A stretch of 64,000 nt of DNA from Cliona cf. orientalis (GCA_963930775.1 OZ005700.1:3365476-3429475), one strand, 5' to 3'. Numbered from the stretch's first letter, positions 33,158 to 46,638 are shown. The notes: generated by a model not told the origin, from the letters alone. Translations and numbers: made by a program.

Positions 33158-36100
33158 TTAAACAGTCTTGTTGGTACGAGCACGTCTCACCCCCCTGTCT
33201 GTGGCTGGTTCACTGTTGGCAGCTCCGTAATTATTTCTCCCCCTAACAAGGGGCCTCTCCTGTTCATCACCATCCATATCCTCATCCACAAACATACGAT
33301 GTGGGAGGTGTTCATCATCAAACGGCACGTTCTCTGCATTATTGTAGAGCTCCAGGTCACCATCCTCCTCCCTGAATAAGGGAACATACTTGTTCACCTT
33401 ATAAAGGAATCGTCGAGCCCTCCTACTGCAGCCTGTGGCAACAAAGAGACTGCACATGATGACAATGTAGAAAATTGGTAGGTAGATGAGAAACAGTTGG
33501 ACTGCCAAGGCAGCAATGACTTCCTTATCACCAGCTGAAGAGTAGTTGACCCAGTAGTAGTTGAAGAGGCTGAGCCCATTCACAATAGCAAGGTTGGAGA
33601 GCATGAAGGTGTCAACGAGGTTGTAGAATCGCTTCTCGTAGGGCTGGGCCCAGGCATGGAAGGCTAACATCAGGATGACTATCATCTCAAGGGATATATA
33701 CAGGGACACAGCATTAGTGGCAAAAGCAAAGGAGAGAGAAATAATGAAACGATAGAAGAAAAAAAGACCAGCAAAGAAACGGTACCTGTCCTTGAAGCAG
33801 CCTTGAAATGAATCAATCACTGGTTTAAAACGGGCAATTTGTACATATCGTCTAAATACTCCACAACAATTGCAGCACCTTGGCATAATTTCTCTTTCAC
33901 CATAAATCCTACTTATAACTTGGATACCATTAGGGTAGAGCATGAAAAGAAATGGGGGCAAAACTATCAACAGGACTACAAGAAGTGCTGGAATTGCGTA
34001 CGGCAGGTGATCATTGCTAAAGTATTCTACTGTTCCACTCAAAAACACAACCTTTCTTGTAGGCACATAACCTTCACCCAGCATTTGTGTCCATGTCAGA
34101 ATCTCGAAGGACACTTTCGCACACTGAGCATAGGAGATGACAAGGAATGTAGATATTCCATGGATGACCCAGCTGTTGTTACGCTGTGGGTGGAGGGGTC
34201 TCTGGGTTCCTTCCCAGATAGTTTCACACTTACTCCAACATGGACTTCTAAAGCAGAGAACAAGCATCCCCAGCAGTACGAGAGCAAACACTGTCGTCAA
34301 GTACTTGAATGCAAGAACATCTAATACAGTGGCATTATCCCAGAGACAGAAGGAGAGCTTGTCTTCGTACTTGAAAAAATCAAGATTAAACATTCCATAG
34401 ATAAATCGATAAATGCTTGTAAGTTGAGCAAATCCAGCAGGCAGATCAAAAAACTCTAGGCTATTTACTTCATAAAAATCAACTATCTGAGCATAGAGAA
34501 CAACACTGTACCATGTTCCCGATGTGAGGTGAATGTTGAACATCATGACAAGCACAAACACTATCATAGTTGGTACGAGCTCAGATAGTATATAGAAAAG
34601 CCATCCAAGGTGTCCAAGATAGCACATATGACAGCTAAATCTCTGTGAGTGGTAGAAGACTGAAAAGTTATCATTGCACTTGCCACATAGGTCACCAGTT
34701 CGGTTGCGTGGTTTACAAAGATAATCCACGAGCCCTTCACATGATCCGGGCAGGGTGTAGAAAGGCTTAGAGTCATTGTTAGCACGACAGTAACCCAAGG
34801 GACACTCTGCTGTTTGCAGATCACCAGTTGCATTGCAACCAGCCCAGAAACCTTTGTTCAAGAGTGCTTGTAGACCATGATCAGTATTGCACTTGGTGAT
34901 TCCTTGGTACTGCTTATTCTGTGAGTTTGCTGAGCATACACACCTACCATACTTTCCTGGACCATTTTGAAAGACGAATCCAGGAGGACACTGACTTAGT
35001 TGCACCTCAATAGATTTGGTTACCTTCTTACGACTGAATGTCGAAAGCTCTAGGGAAAAGGTGGCGCCAATAATCCCACTGATTTGTACAGTGCCGTCTA
35101 CCACGTACTGGGATGTACTATCCAATGCTGCCAAGGCACTGGAGGGAACAATGGAAGCGAATACGACAGGATGAACAATGTGATTTAACTCATCCTCAGC
35201 TTTGAGCTGGAGATCAAAGATTTCTCCAGGTGGTATCATTAAGATGTTATGATCAGTATAAGGCTTGGAATGAATTGACAGATTGGAAGGGGCAGTGGCT
35301 ATTTCACACAAGATATCAGATTCTGATCTGCAATAGCTGTCAAAATAGTAGACTTCTTTAGGAAAGGCATCTTCAGCATTTTCGTTGAAACTTCCAGATT
35401 TATCAGCTGCACGAATGCAGGGAAGAATGGTTTCTGCATATATTGAACTACCTCTAGCACCATGTTTAGCATGTAACTTTCGATCAAGATGAAAGAGTTC
35501 TGGTAATTCAGAAACAATTGAAGTGGAACCAGCAGAGTTATTTCGGAATGAGATTGTCACATTCCAATCCTTCGTGTTCACAGTCAGATTATGATAGCGG
35601 ATGAAACAATTCCTTGAGTAGTAGAAGTCTATCGTATCATGAACAGCGGCATAAATTGCTCCTCCTACATCACTTGCAAAGTTATGATCAAAGTCTAATT
35701 GAACTCTGCGGAATATCTGTAAGGTGGCAAACTCTAACAATGCCAGGGCTCCACCCTGAATGCCAACGTTGTCCCTGAATGTGACAACAGTATCGTCTAA
35801 GATGTTAATGCTTCCTGCAGTAGCAGACAGAGCCGTGCCATTGTTGCCTATGAACTGAACACTGGAGGAAATGTTGAGAGTATACGTTGAAGAATACAAG
35901 GCACCCTCGGCAGCATCAGTGACAGCATCAGTGACGCCATCGGTTGTAATCAGATTATCAATGAAGGTGCAGTCTTTAAGGAGAGGTACAGGCAACAGCC
36001 CGTCTGTTAAAGCACTCCAAGCTTCAGGATCCAGTAGGAGACCTGCCCCCAACATTGCACTGTTGTTACGCCAATTGCACTCAAGGAAAGACACCAGATT

Positions 36101-37254
36101 TTGGAGGACGTTACTCTTCATTCGACTTGATGTAAATTCAGAGCCTCCACCATACTGGGCCCAGTTGCTGAAAAGTCTACTTTATAGAGGGTAATATTGT
36201 TTCCGTAGATGGTATCACCCTCATAAAAAAAGGTACCAATGAACACGCCGCCTCCTCCACTAACAGCAGAGTTGTTCACAAACTGACAGTTGCTTATCCA
36301 CAGATCATTATTGGTAACATAATCTTGGAGCTGAATGTTGATACCTCCACCAAAACCAGCCGAATTGCCCTCGAAAGTACACCCAGTGATGGACAGCTTA
36401 TTGTTATGGCTAAATCCTTTCAGTGTTATAGTAATCCCACCTCCATTTCCCAAACGTCTTGAGTTTGTTTTCTTCTGGTAGACCAACTGAGTAGCTGACT
36501 GATTCTTAACATTTGAACCATGATTGTTGCTAAATCGACAGTTAGAAATGTTAAACAATGTATTGTTACTATAAGGATTATTTCGGAAGTCACAGCTAGG
36601 TATTAGTCCTGGTGTACAGTATGTATGTTCAATGTATAGCCCCCCTCCACCATTGTAAATGTTGCACTCACTCTCAGGGACTGCATTTCCTCTGAAATTA
36701 GACTCTGTGACAGAGACAGAGCCGTTAACATCAAAAAGGGCCAACCCCACACCCCTATTGTTGATGAAGCTCACGGAGTCAAGATTGACACTGGTCGAGT
36801 TCAAGACGTACATGGCCGATCGAAATAAAACCATTTTTTCTGTCAGATCTCTTGTAGTACTGTTGAAAAGACAACCACAGTTCTCAATTTCAATTCCAGT
36901 AATTTGAATATCTGACACACCCACAAACTCAAATCCAGCATTTGATCCATTATTGCAGTGGATGGTGGTATTCCCTGGGTCCATCCCTGTTATTTCGATG
37001 TGCTGACAATTGCTAACAAGTATTTTCCAGTTCATACTGTGAATACCACTTACTAATATGACCTGGGTGGAACTTTTTAGTTTGTTCATTGCATACTCTA
37101 GTGTAGCACATGTATCATGAATACTGCCATTGGTAGTACAGCTTTCTGTATCGTTTCCATTGTATGGATCGACATAGATGGTAAACGAGCTGACGGTGGA
37201 GATGCTATACGTACACACACATGCTACCAGGATCAAATTAAAAATCGTATTCAT
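33158..37254 (-). CDS. Pmp-like beta-helix, Cys-rich, multi-pass membrane protein; single-exon gene split by an apparent frameshift
   Basis: The ATG at 37254 starts a good signal peptide (MNTIFNLILVACVCTYSIST); the open frame extends upstream to 37317 but adds a hydrophilic lead. About 380 codons of beta-helix follow, with Asn-rich N-glycosylation sites and FxxN/GG motifs (CTFEGNSAGFGGGI, FVNNSAVSGGGGVF). At 36175 a run of four A (TTTT in the coding strand) shifts the frame; the protein resumes as FSNWAQYGGG into a 987-codon frame ending at 33158. That frame holds more helix repeats, a Cys-rich stalk (CPPGFVFQNG, RTGDLCGKCNDNFSV), and about eight or nine membrane helices with MFNLDFFKYE, then an acidic cytosolic tail. 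Whether the shift is a sequencing error or a real lesion is undecided. It lies tail-to-tail with OATP-2, 190 bp apart. Function unknown; a cell-surface receptor or adhesion role is inference. Confidence 0.75.
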
Positions 37255-37848
37255 CTCCACACCAATAATGATTACTGGCTGCTTGTTATCTGTGGGAGTG
37301 GAGTATACCACAATCATTAGGTTGATAGTGTTTACCCTGACTAGTCAACCCCAACCAAGTACCACATATACCCAGTACAAGAGGTTAAGGGAATGTCCTG
37401 ACCTTGTAAGGGGTGTACAACATGGGATGCTAATTAACCCATAAAACAGCCCCCTTTGTACAAGTCTACAAGAGAAAATCTTATTTTTCAATTTCAAGGC
37501 ATCTATCATCCAACGGAATGGGCAATAATACACCATCTTGCATGCAATCATAATAAGTATAGCTACGGCTAGCTATAATAATATTATAATATTATTATTA
37601 TCATGAACATATGATTCACGATATCTCGTATCAATCTTTCTGGCCAAGTAGTGCTGCTATTAAAATTTATCAGCAACAATTCCACATGTTAGCCACTAAT
37701 TTTAAGCAGTAAATACTGTGACCATAATAATTAAGTAGCATGCACAATGCTTATTATTTAATATTAATAGGTGCCAAATTGCTGGGCGAGGTCCGCAGAG
37801 CGCGGCCGCGGGCCAGAGCATTCAGTTTATTATGAGCTACAATATTGA

Positions 37849-37982
37849 TGTAGGCTCGGTACAAAGGCAGTGATATGGTGCTGCAGAAGAGTCCCACGTC
37901 AACCAACTCACCTTTTTCAGCGAAGAGGAATCGGGAGAGGAACTGAGTTCAACCAAGTCATCAGGTATAGGTCGTTAACGCC
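37849..37982 (+). repeat. Dispersed repeat, copy 1
   Basis: About 130 bp (GATGTAGGCTCGGTAC ... GTATAGGTCGTTAAC) that recurs in the same orientation at 46516-46638 with scattered differences. The two copies flank the first convertase gene. Confidence 0.7.
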
Positions 37983-37987
37983 GGGAA

Positions 37988-39031
37988 TGATGGACTGGAC
38001 TGGAACGGTGGAATGGAATGGAATGCGACAGAGTATTAAGGTGCATGCGCACATGGTATATACCATATGGTATATAGCATACGAGAAGTTTTTGGTTTGT
38101 GGTGCTGTATCATTAGGATATTGTCAAGGGGGAGATGGGTTCAGGGGTTTGGAGCACTCCTTTGCCCAGGGCACGAGGCTGGTATTTATATATTATTAAT
38201 ATAGCTACTTCACTCCACTTGGCAATACAGCAATCAAGTATTGGGGTGGGACATACAAGTTGGATCATGCGGAAATCTAACATAGTATTGTCGTTTTTAC
38301 CTAGTAGTAGATAGTTAATTTAACGTTTATTAAATACATGATAGTTAGATTATATTAATATATGCAAGGATCAACAACACGTTACAGGTTAACTACTCAC
38401 AGACATGATTATTCAAATGTTCTAAATAAAATTATTATTGTGAAATAGCTAACACCTCACAATGTCATAACACACATACACTAATGCATAACATAATATT
38501 AAGTGATCACATAACGTAAGTGACAACACAACATATTAGATTAGCCATGCACACTATAGCTAGCAAGTGCTAGTATTAATGCACACACCACAATTGAGAT
38601 GCCCTCAAGTGTAGCAATTATTACTATGGTACAGCTCCGTAATAATTATGTAGGATGATCAGCAACTTTCAATCACATCCACATTTATATGGATGAGAGT
38701 GACATAATTATTCAAGGCGTGTGATGAATAATAAGCATGCGCTAAACAGTTTCATAGCAATTTTTGATGTAATTATCACCCTGGGCCAAAGGTAGTAAAA
38801 CTACAAGTAGGGATAACCTCGCTAACTGCTTGGACCAGCCACACCCCTATACTATGCTTGTGTATGCTCACAGTGCAGCATGCACTGCTGGTATGTAATT
38901 AATATGGCTTGCAATACGATAGAGACTTGAGCCGTGAATTATGCACGAGGCTGACAGGTCCTCTATCATTCCACCGTTCCATTCCATTCCATTCCACCAT
39001 TCCAGTCCAGTCCATTCCACTGTTCAATTCC
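37988..39031. repeat. Inverted GGAAT-rich arms about 0.9 kb apart
   Basis: The left arm (37988-38030) reads GGACTGGACTGGAACGGTGG then repeats of GGAAT. The right arm (38968-39031) is the complement with one extra GGAAT block. This may be a transposon with repeat-containing ends or a diverged satellite. Confidence 0.5.
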
Positions 39032-40498
39032 ATTGTTCCAGTCCACCGAATCCAAACACCCAGGGCTGAATGTACTCTCAGACTGACCTTAAGTGGTATT
39101 AATATCCATCATATCCAATGACACCAGCTTCCTAACAGGCAGTATGATCAGGAAATTTATAGCTAAATACTACCCTACTGTGACAATCATGCTAAAATGA
39201 CTGATGCAGCAACCGCACTGTATGCATGCTTTGGAGACACAGTGGCATAATAATAATATTATTATTATAATAATCATCAAGTGGTCATGCAGATGATGGT
39301 AGCTATGCTGCATATGGAAAACGTAATTAAGGAAAGAGCTATGTTTATACAATGTACACCCTTTTCAGAATAAAAGAAATTGTTCCCATAAAATTATTAT
39401 CACTTGCAAATTAAAGTTGCTAGTGATCAAACTCTAATTGGAAGTTTGCAAACTCAAAAGCAAGCCTTGAGCTCCAGTGCCCACCTTGTATTGAGGGGGT
39501 TCACGTACATGTGGCCCTGTTCTTGCAATTGGTCACGTATTTGAGGGGGGGGGGGGGGGCAGGGTGTTCTCCCATACATGATAAAACTATTCCTCGCGTA
39601 ACGGGTGTATCTTCACATGATCAGGAGTGGCCTGGCCATCCTTCATCGGCCTATAGCTATAACAAAATGGAGCTCAGATTCGGAAGAAATAGGGAATTAT
39701 AATGTCCATCATGTGTTTGACCTTCATCCCTGGTAGCCATGAAAGACACAACAAATAGTTAAGTTCAGGGTGTATTTGAAGTTGGGTCAAAGACTGAAGG
39801 GAACTTGGGGGGATTCGGATTAGCTATGAAAAATAATATCTAGGCACATCATCAATAGGATGATCCCTTTCCTGCTTGTAATAGTATCATGCAAGTCATC
39901 TCAAGGGCTGGGTAGCCCTTAATAATTGTAGCTGCTCTTTCTTGTATCAGACTGATTCTTATAATTAATACTTGCGAAGATATTATTATCGCCCGGCGAG
40001 GCCCTGTGGGCCACTATTATAGCGAAGTTGGGAATATATCCCTCTCTTGGGACTGGATAATTATTTATAATTATTATAGTGTATTGTAGGTTCACTTGTA
40101 TGGCATAGTTACGATACCTTGTACCTAGGCATCCCTGCATGTGCACCACTTCAGTCATATTATAGGGATGGACCCCATGCATGGTTCTGTGATATCCTCT
40201 TGGGAGCTATAGGCAAGGAGGCAGTGTCATCCAGGATGGCTGTTGTAGCTACCTATAGTGAATCCTTTTGAGTGGCTTAGCTACTCCTTATAACTAATTT
40301 TTGGGAAGACCCTGCAATTGATCATGTGCGTCAAAGAATGCCAATATCCTGTGATATCAAAATACCCCAAAGCCACACTTTCAATTAAGCCATACAATGA
40401 TACAACACTATAACCACAAGGTGTATAGATGTTGCAGCTACAAAAGCCAAACATTTTGGCCATAAACTCAAAACCAATTGCAATTTTATGTAACAAAG

Positions 40499-43400
40499 AT
40501 GAAATACTTGGGCATATTTCTACTTCTGATTACTATCAATCAAGTGCTTTGCATGCACAATGCTCGTCAGCAGCGCTCATCTGGAAACTCAACATCACCA
40601 TTATCAATGGAAAAGATTCGATACAGCAATGACTGGGCTGTAGAGATTCATGGAGAGCCTGAAATGGCAGACCAAATAGCAAGAAGGTTTGGATTTATCA
40701 ACTTGGGACAGGTAAAAGTTAATATAATGTACGTAGGAACCACATGAACATATCTAAATAAATCACTTTTATTTAACTTTTCAGATAGGAAATCTGAAGA
40801 CAATGTATCATTTTCAACTGGATATCAATGACACCATTAGACAGGATAGTGAATATCACTTTCTGGCATCTAGAAAGCATGGAGAATGGAGTCAAATTGG
40901 AGAGAAATTTGTCACAAAATCAATGCAAGAAGAAATGCAAGGCATGGTGAGTTAGAGAGCTAGGCTAAGCTATACCATAGCTACACTGCTATAGAAACTA
41001 TATACGTTTGTCTCAGTATTTTTTGTCTATGATATTTCTTGCAATTGCAAGAATGCAAAGGACACAAAAAATACGTAGCAAAATGCTAGTGATAAACATG
41101 TGCCCGTATGTTAGATTTAAATGAGGATATTAGTAAGTGATGTACTAGGTAGATCTAGTTGATTCCATAATCTTATACTACGAGGTATACATACATAATA
41201 TAAGTTATAGTAATAAGTATGAGCAAAGGCAAAAAATGATTACGTGGATTTGAAGAACGAGTGACTCTTTGAATGTCATGGTGACAATATTACCAGGAAA
41301 ATAAAATACCGATAAACCACCGATTAATCTGAACATAGAGCACAATTAAGTCTAGATATTCTAAGCTCTTCTTTGCTGCATGTTTGGTACAGAGAAGAAT
41401 TGTTATACAGTATAGCAGCTCCTCCGATGATACAATTTGAAAAGGCTTCGGACAGCCTATATGCTCCAATAATAATATACTGCAAAACTTTAGTGTCAGT
41501 CTTGGTATTATATTATGTCATTGTGGTTGTCTCAGTTTCATGACTCCTTTCTAGATCATTAACCATTAGCATGAGAAGATCTCATTAAATTAATTATCTG
41601 AATATTCTAGATTCCTAATTGTAAACACCTTAATTTTCTGGAACATTAAGTTGATAATACACGCATATACAATATTATTATGATGTAATCTAGATTTGAG
41701 ACTAGAGTTTTCATGCATGCAGTCAGATAACTAGAATTATCTGAGAGCTAGCCGCACTACCATATACACTGCATGCTATTATACTGTTTCTCTTACAAAA
41801 GGCTCTGCAAGCCTTGAATGTAGACCCCTCCAATTGAAAAACTTATTTGAGTTAATAGTTACCAGGAACTCTCAAATCCAGTGGCTACATACCTTTGGCT
41901 TTTGCTTGCACATAGTTGATTAGAATCTTAGACTATAGGACTTTGAAACTGATCGAATTACTTTACAGGGCTCAAATTTAATGAAAATTCCATCACTACC
42001 TCTAATGGCAACTTGGTAACAAGCTGGTTTATAACAATGCACAAAAGATCCCTGTAATTATATACTTTACCAATATTGGCAACATGAGCCATCAATAAAT
42101 CCATTCTTTATTAATATAGAGATATTATATATATATTTATAAGGTTCTAAGGAATGCATGTTGTTTCATTGAAAGTTATTTGATCAAAGCCGCACCTGAA
42201 TCAAACTGCTAGGTTCTCGATTCCTTAATTGCAGTTGTTTTTAGTCCATGCCATAATGTTATATAATGTTGATTTACTGAGAGCATGCATGCAGTGTCAC
42301 TGTTTCTTAATTGTGATCATCCATAGCTACTAGTCTTGCTTCAACGCCACATATAATATTAATTCTCGTATATACTATAGGTTGGCTATGCTGAGCAGCA
42401 GGTACTCACAAAATATTCTAAGAAGGTATTCACTGCACCTTCAGATCCAGAATTCAGAAATCAGTGGTCGCTGGTAAGTACTCAGACACTGAATAATGAT
42501 CACTGTTGCTCTATTTATGTCATTAATATCCAATTGAAATGATATATGCATGCATGTATACAATCAATAAATGCAGCAAAACACAGGGCAGACAAGTGGT
42601 CCAGCTGGTAGAGATCTCAATGTTGTCCCAGCATGGATGCAAGGGATAACTGGAAAAGGAGTCGTCGTATCAGTTGTGGATGATGGTGAGTAGCTGATTA
42701 GTATCCATGCACTGTGAGAATAATATTGCATGCATACTTGTTCGTCCACTTCAGGACTGGAGAGACGCCATACAGACTTATCCCCCAACTATGTGAGTAA
42801 TATACAACATGTTGTAGCATGCCATTGATGAATCATCAACTTATTTTGTAACATGTGAACATCATTTAGGATCCTGAAGCAAGCTGGGACTTTGTGCGTG
42901 ATGATGGAGACCCTACACCAGATACACTCTTTGGAAGTGAGGCAGACCGTCATGGCACAAGCTGTGCTGGAGAGATAGGCATGGCTAAGAGCAATGGCCG
43001 CTGCGGGACTGGAGTTGCCCACGACTGCAATTTGGGTGGACTCAAGATTGATCTCAACAGTTTATCAGATTTACAAGTTGCAGATGCTCTAGGCCACAAT
43101 GACAGTTATATTAGTGTCTATAGCAATAGCTGGGGACCACTAGACTTCGGCTTTTCTGTAAGTGGACCTGGCTTTTTGACATCACTGACATTGATACTTG
43201 GAGCTCTGGCCGTAAGGATTTCGTGATTATTAGATATTGATAAGTTGGTCATTGGTATCATCCATTATACTCATAGGGACGAGATGGGAAGGGCAACATC
43301 TATGTTTGGGCTGCTGGCAATGGAGGAGGTTTCTTGGACTCTTGTGCGGCTGATGGCTATGTTTCAAGCATCTACACTATTGGGGTTGGAGCTGCTGATC

Positions 43401-45480
43401 AATTTGGCATCCAGGCCGAGTATGATGAGGAATGTGCATCGAAGATGGTTGTGACATTTAATCACAACTCTGCAACTTTTACAAGTTCTCCTTTTGATCA
43501 AGTGGTATGTGCATGTTAACTTCAAGTCATAAGCCATTAATAACAATAATGAAGCCACAGTACTTCAAAGCTAGTACAAACCACATAATACTCTAAAAGT
43601 CTCATATAAGCTAGGGTGTATGAAATTACACCCTAGCTGCATTTTCAATGGACCAGGTGGAAAACGTGACACTCCCTAATGTCTGGTTTAATTGTGGCAT
43701 CATAGTACAAGTCAACTGTACTATGTACCCTTCATGTGGTATAATGGAATTCCTTGGACTTTACCCTTGGAATTCCATTATACCACACTCAGGGTACAAT
43801 ACCCATACTCTTTAGAAAACCCTAGTTACTGCTATTACTTGTTTCTACTTATTGTACCCAGATCAGACTTCAATGCTTAAATAATAATTTTTTTAGACTA
43901 CAACAACTCTGAATAGCAGGTGCACGGATGATTTTACTGGAACAAGTGCCTCCACACCACTTGTATCGGGAGTGATCGCTCTGGCACTACAGGCAAAGTA
44001 AGCATTGTCAAGGAGTTTACTATCTGGTTTGAAGTTGCTGGATGCACTAGCTAGAGTACTAGTATTGAAATTGAATTCCCTCTTGGGGGGGGGGGGCATT
44101 AGCTATCACCACCCTAGCTTGACCTATACATAATATCCTATTGTAAATTCTCTGTAATGCAGTCCAAACATGACATGGCGTGATGTGCAGTATCTACTTG
44201 CCTACACATCAGATTCCAGTCGTCTGATCAACGGTGACTGGAGAGTGAATGGAGCAGGGCTGAGGGTGTCACACAAACATGGATTTGGTGCCATTGATGC
44301 GGAGGCCATGGTGACTAGGGCAAAGAGGTGGATCAATGTCCCACCACAAAGGATAGCTCGAATCAATGCATCAATAACTTCTGGGTATATTCATTATTAC
44401 TGATATGTTAATCATTACTCTAATATATATTTCTATAGCTCGGCACAGATATTTCAGTCACTCACGATAACCTTCAATGTGAATTCCTCCAACTCAAACA
44501 ACATAACTTTCCTTGAACATGTGGTGGTTCCTTTATCACTCTCAATTCAAGGACTGTCACAGAGTCAAACAGTCGGCATTTCTGATCTCATAGATGACCT
44601 CAATGCTGGTGGAGATATCCCTAGTTTTCTGGCAGCTCAGAATAATCCAAATCGAGGTGATATCAGAGTTGAGTTGACCTCTCCACAGGGAACAGTGTCT
44701 GTTTTGCTTCCAAACAGAGGCAATGATTTTATTAATGACGAAGGTTATTCCTCTTGGCCGTTCATGTCCGTTCACCACTGGGGAGAAGACCCAACTGGTC
44801 GGTGGACGCTTAGAGTAACATTCAATCCTGCATCTTTCACCGCTCGTGTCCAAGTAACACCACAGATGATGAGACTCTATGGCACCACTGAAACCCCAGC
44901 CGCTGTTGCTAGCATTCCATCCACCTGTCATCCATACTGTGCAAGAGGCTGCTCGGGTCCAACGGCTGCCGACTGTGACGTCTGTAGAGATTACCGACTC
45001 AATTCAACCCTGGAGTGTGTCACGGCATGCCCACAGGGCACCACTGAGCAGAATAATTACTGTTTTGGTATGCCAACTGCAACCACTACACCAAGTGCCA
45101 CTGAGACTGCTGGTACCACCACAACTGACCCAATAACTACTATTGCTGCTGCTACTACTACTGCTGATACCACAACAGTGAATGTTGATCACGAGACCAC
45201 TACAGCCATTCCTACCGATGCTACCACACCGACACCACTTGATATCAATCATGAGCAGACCACTGGACCAGGTGTGGTTGACACCACTGCAGTCTCACCC
45301 AGTGAGGTGACTGATGTCAGTACCTCAGCATCACCACCGACCACAAATAACATCCCAGCTACAGCTATTAATATGGGAAATAATGGCATGAATAGAAATT
45401 CATCCTCTGTTAGTAGATCCAATTTTTTGATCAATTTAGCTCTAATTTTATTTGTTGTAGCACTAGTCAAGCTGTTTTAA
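40499..45480 (+). CDS. PCSK: Furin-type proprotein convertase, copy 1, 10 exons
   Basis: Exons: 40499-40711, 40785-40946, 42381-42473, 42577-42685, 42755-42792, 42870-43211, 43277-43504, 43897-43997, 44163-44384, 44439-45480, joining to 849 aa. I chose the ATG at 40499 because it begins a signal peptide ([18 protein letters not shown]). A prodomain follows ([21 protein letters not shown]) ending near KYSKK, a plausible autocleavage site. The S8 triad is complete: Asp in VVSVVDDG, His in [10 protein letters not shown], Ser in [10 protein letters not shown], with oxyanion Asn in WAAGNGG. A P domain, a furin-type Cys-rich repeat ([17 protein letters not shown]), a Thr-rich mucin-like stalk and a C-terminal hydrophobic segment ([18 protein letters not shown]) follow; the last looks like a membrane or GPI anchor signal. 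It would cleave precursors at basic sites in the secretory pathway. Confidence 0.92.
43609..43638. repeat. Perfect 12-bp hairpin in convertase-1 intron 7
   Basis: AGCTAGGGTGTA, loop TGAAAT, then the exact inverted repeat. The same hairpin is at 58632-58661 in the second convertase. Confidence 0.85.
43725..43797. repeat. 18-bp hairpin MITE in convertase-1 intron 7
   Basis: GTGGTATAATGGAATTCC (43736-43753) and its exact inverted repeat (43769-43786) around a 15-nt loop, with outer GTACCC/GGGTAC. The paralog carries the same structure with longer outer ends (GTATATGGGTTGTACCC). Confidence 0.8.
44085..44096. repeat. 12-base G run in convertase-1 intron 8
   Basis: Homopolymer equivalent to the longer interrupted G tract at 59113-59138 of convertase 2. 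Confidence 0.85.
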
Positions 45481-46515
45481 TAACTAGCTATAGCCTCAGT
45501 AATTACTATAATTATATTATTATAGCCAGTTAGCTAGCGTTCCAGTGACAATTTAGTATTTGTTCATGTAGCAAATTTAAAATTTTACGTATCCAGAGTT
45601 TTATAGATGGTGGCGCTCAGCAACTCCAGCTCAACAGAAAAAAGCAGTTAGCATGTCCGCATGCTCGATTCATAACATGGTAATGGTCGCCAACCCAACT
45701 TAGGATGCGGTTACTTTCTTGTAATAATTCCGAGCGAAGCGAGGTTCCCACTCGGGTCCTGGTGACACTTGCATGGTTTCCCGAATTTCGAAAATCTCGC
45801 TCTCGGCCTCTAGAGCATCATAGGCCAGCCTTTGCAGTTTATCAACTGTTGATCAGATTGCTAACCTGCTACCGAGTGTCACAAAGCCGTGCAATGCTTC
45901 GTCTTGCCTAAGTGTATGTACCCCATTTGAAAAATTGTGCGCCTCCCTTAAAGCTCGCACTCCACTGTCACAGTTGTGACCCCAACTTCATTACTACTCA
46001 CAGATTGGCTGACAATCGGCCCACTCTTTGAACATGTCAGACTGACAACCTAGCTAAAAATTGGACTTACTGTGTGGGCGTAATGTTGCGTCCGTGGACT
46101 TTTTTGCACATATCCTGTAGTCCCTTTGCCAGCTCCTTCACAAACATAGGAGGTGTCTAAAGCCGGTACCTATCCAATACTAAACTTTTAGACTCCTAGT
46201 CTTAACTAGCGCCTCGCCAGAGACGGTCAAATAGATCTACAGAACGCAAGGATTTTAGCACCGTCTGGCTCGTATTGAGGTAACCTTGCCCCACCCTAGC
46301 TAGAGCCTCGAGCCTCGTGCCTTGGCACGTGCCAAGCACGAGGCCAGCGGCTAGCCCCACCCAGCGCTCGTCCTACTTGCGCTTGCCTTGTGGTGCAACG
46401 CTAAATCCGATATATAAGCTCATCCTAACCAATTATTGGCTTGTGCGCGCGCTGAGCGAGGAAATTCCTGCACTCACGTGTGTCCCTAGTAATAATAATA
46501 ATAATAATAATAATA

Positions 46516-46638
46516 ATATTGATGTAGGCTCGGTACTATGGTGCTGCATAAGAGTCCCACGTCAACCAACTCACCTTCTTCAGCGAAGAGCAATCGGGAG
46601 AGGAACTCAAGTCATATCGGGTATAGGTCGTTAACACC
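46516..46638 (+). repeat. Dispersed repeat, copy 2
   Basis: Matches 37849-37982 in direct orientation (GATGTAGGCTCGGTAC ... GTATAGGTCGTTAAC). In this copy it directly follows an (AAT)n run. Confidence 0.7.

Larger units (their letters stand above)
37318..40498. other. Intergenic region between the Pmp-like gene and convertase 1
   Basis: 3.2 kb of AT-rich DNA without a recognisable gene. It holds the upstream region of the Pmp-like gene, a dispersed repeat at 37849-37982, inverted GGAAT-rich arms at 37988 and 38968, and a 15-base G run at 39545-39559. The last 130 bp (from about 40370) match the region upstream of convertase 2 and probably include the conserved promoter. Confidence 0.6.

Noticed and set aside
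36160-36240. An intron explaining the frame change in the Pmp-like gene
   Set aside because: TTTTCAG could be an acceptor and GTACCT a donor, but joining them does not restore the continuing frame.
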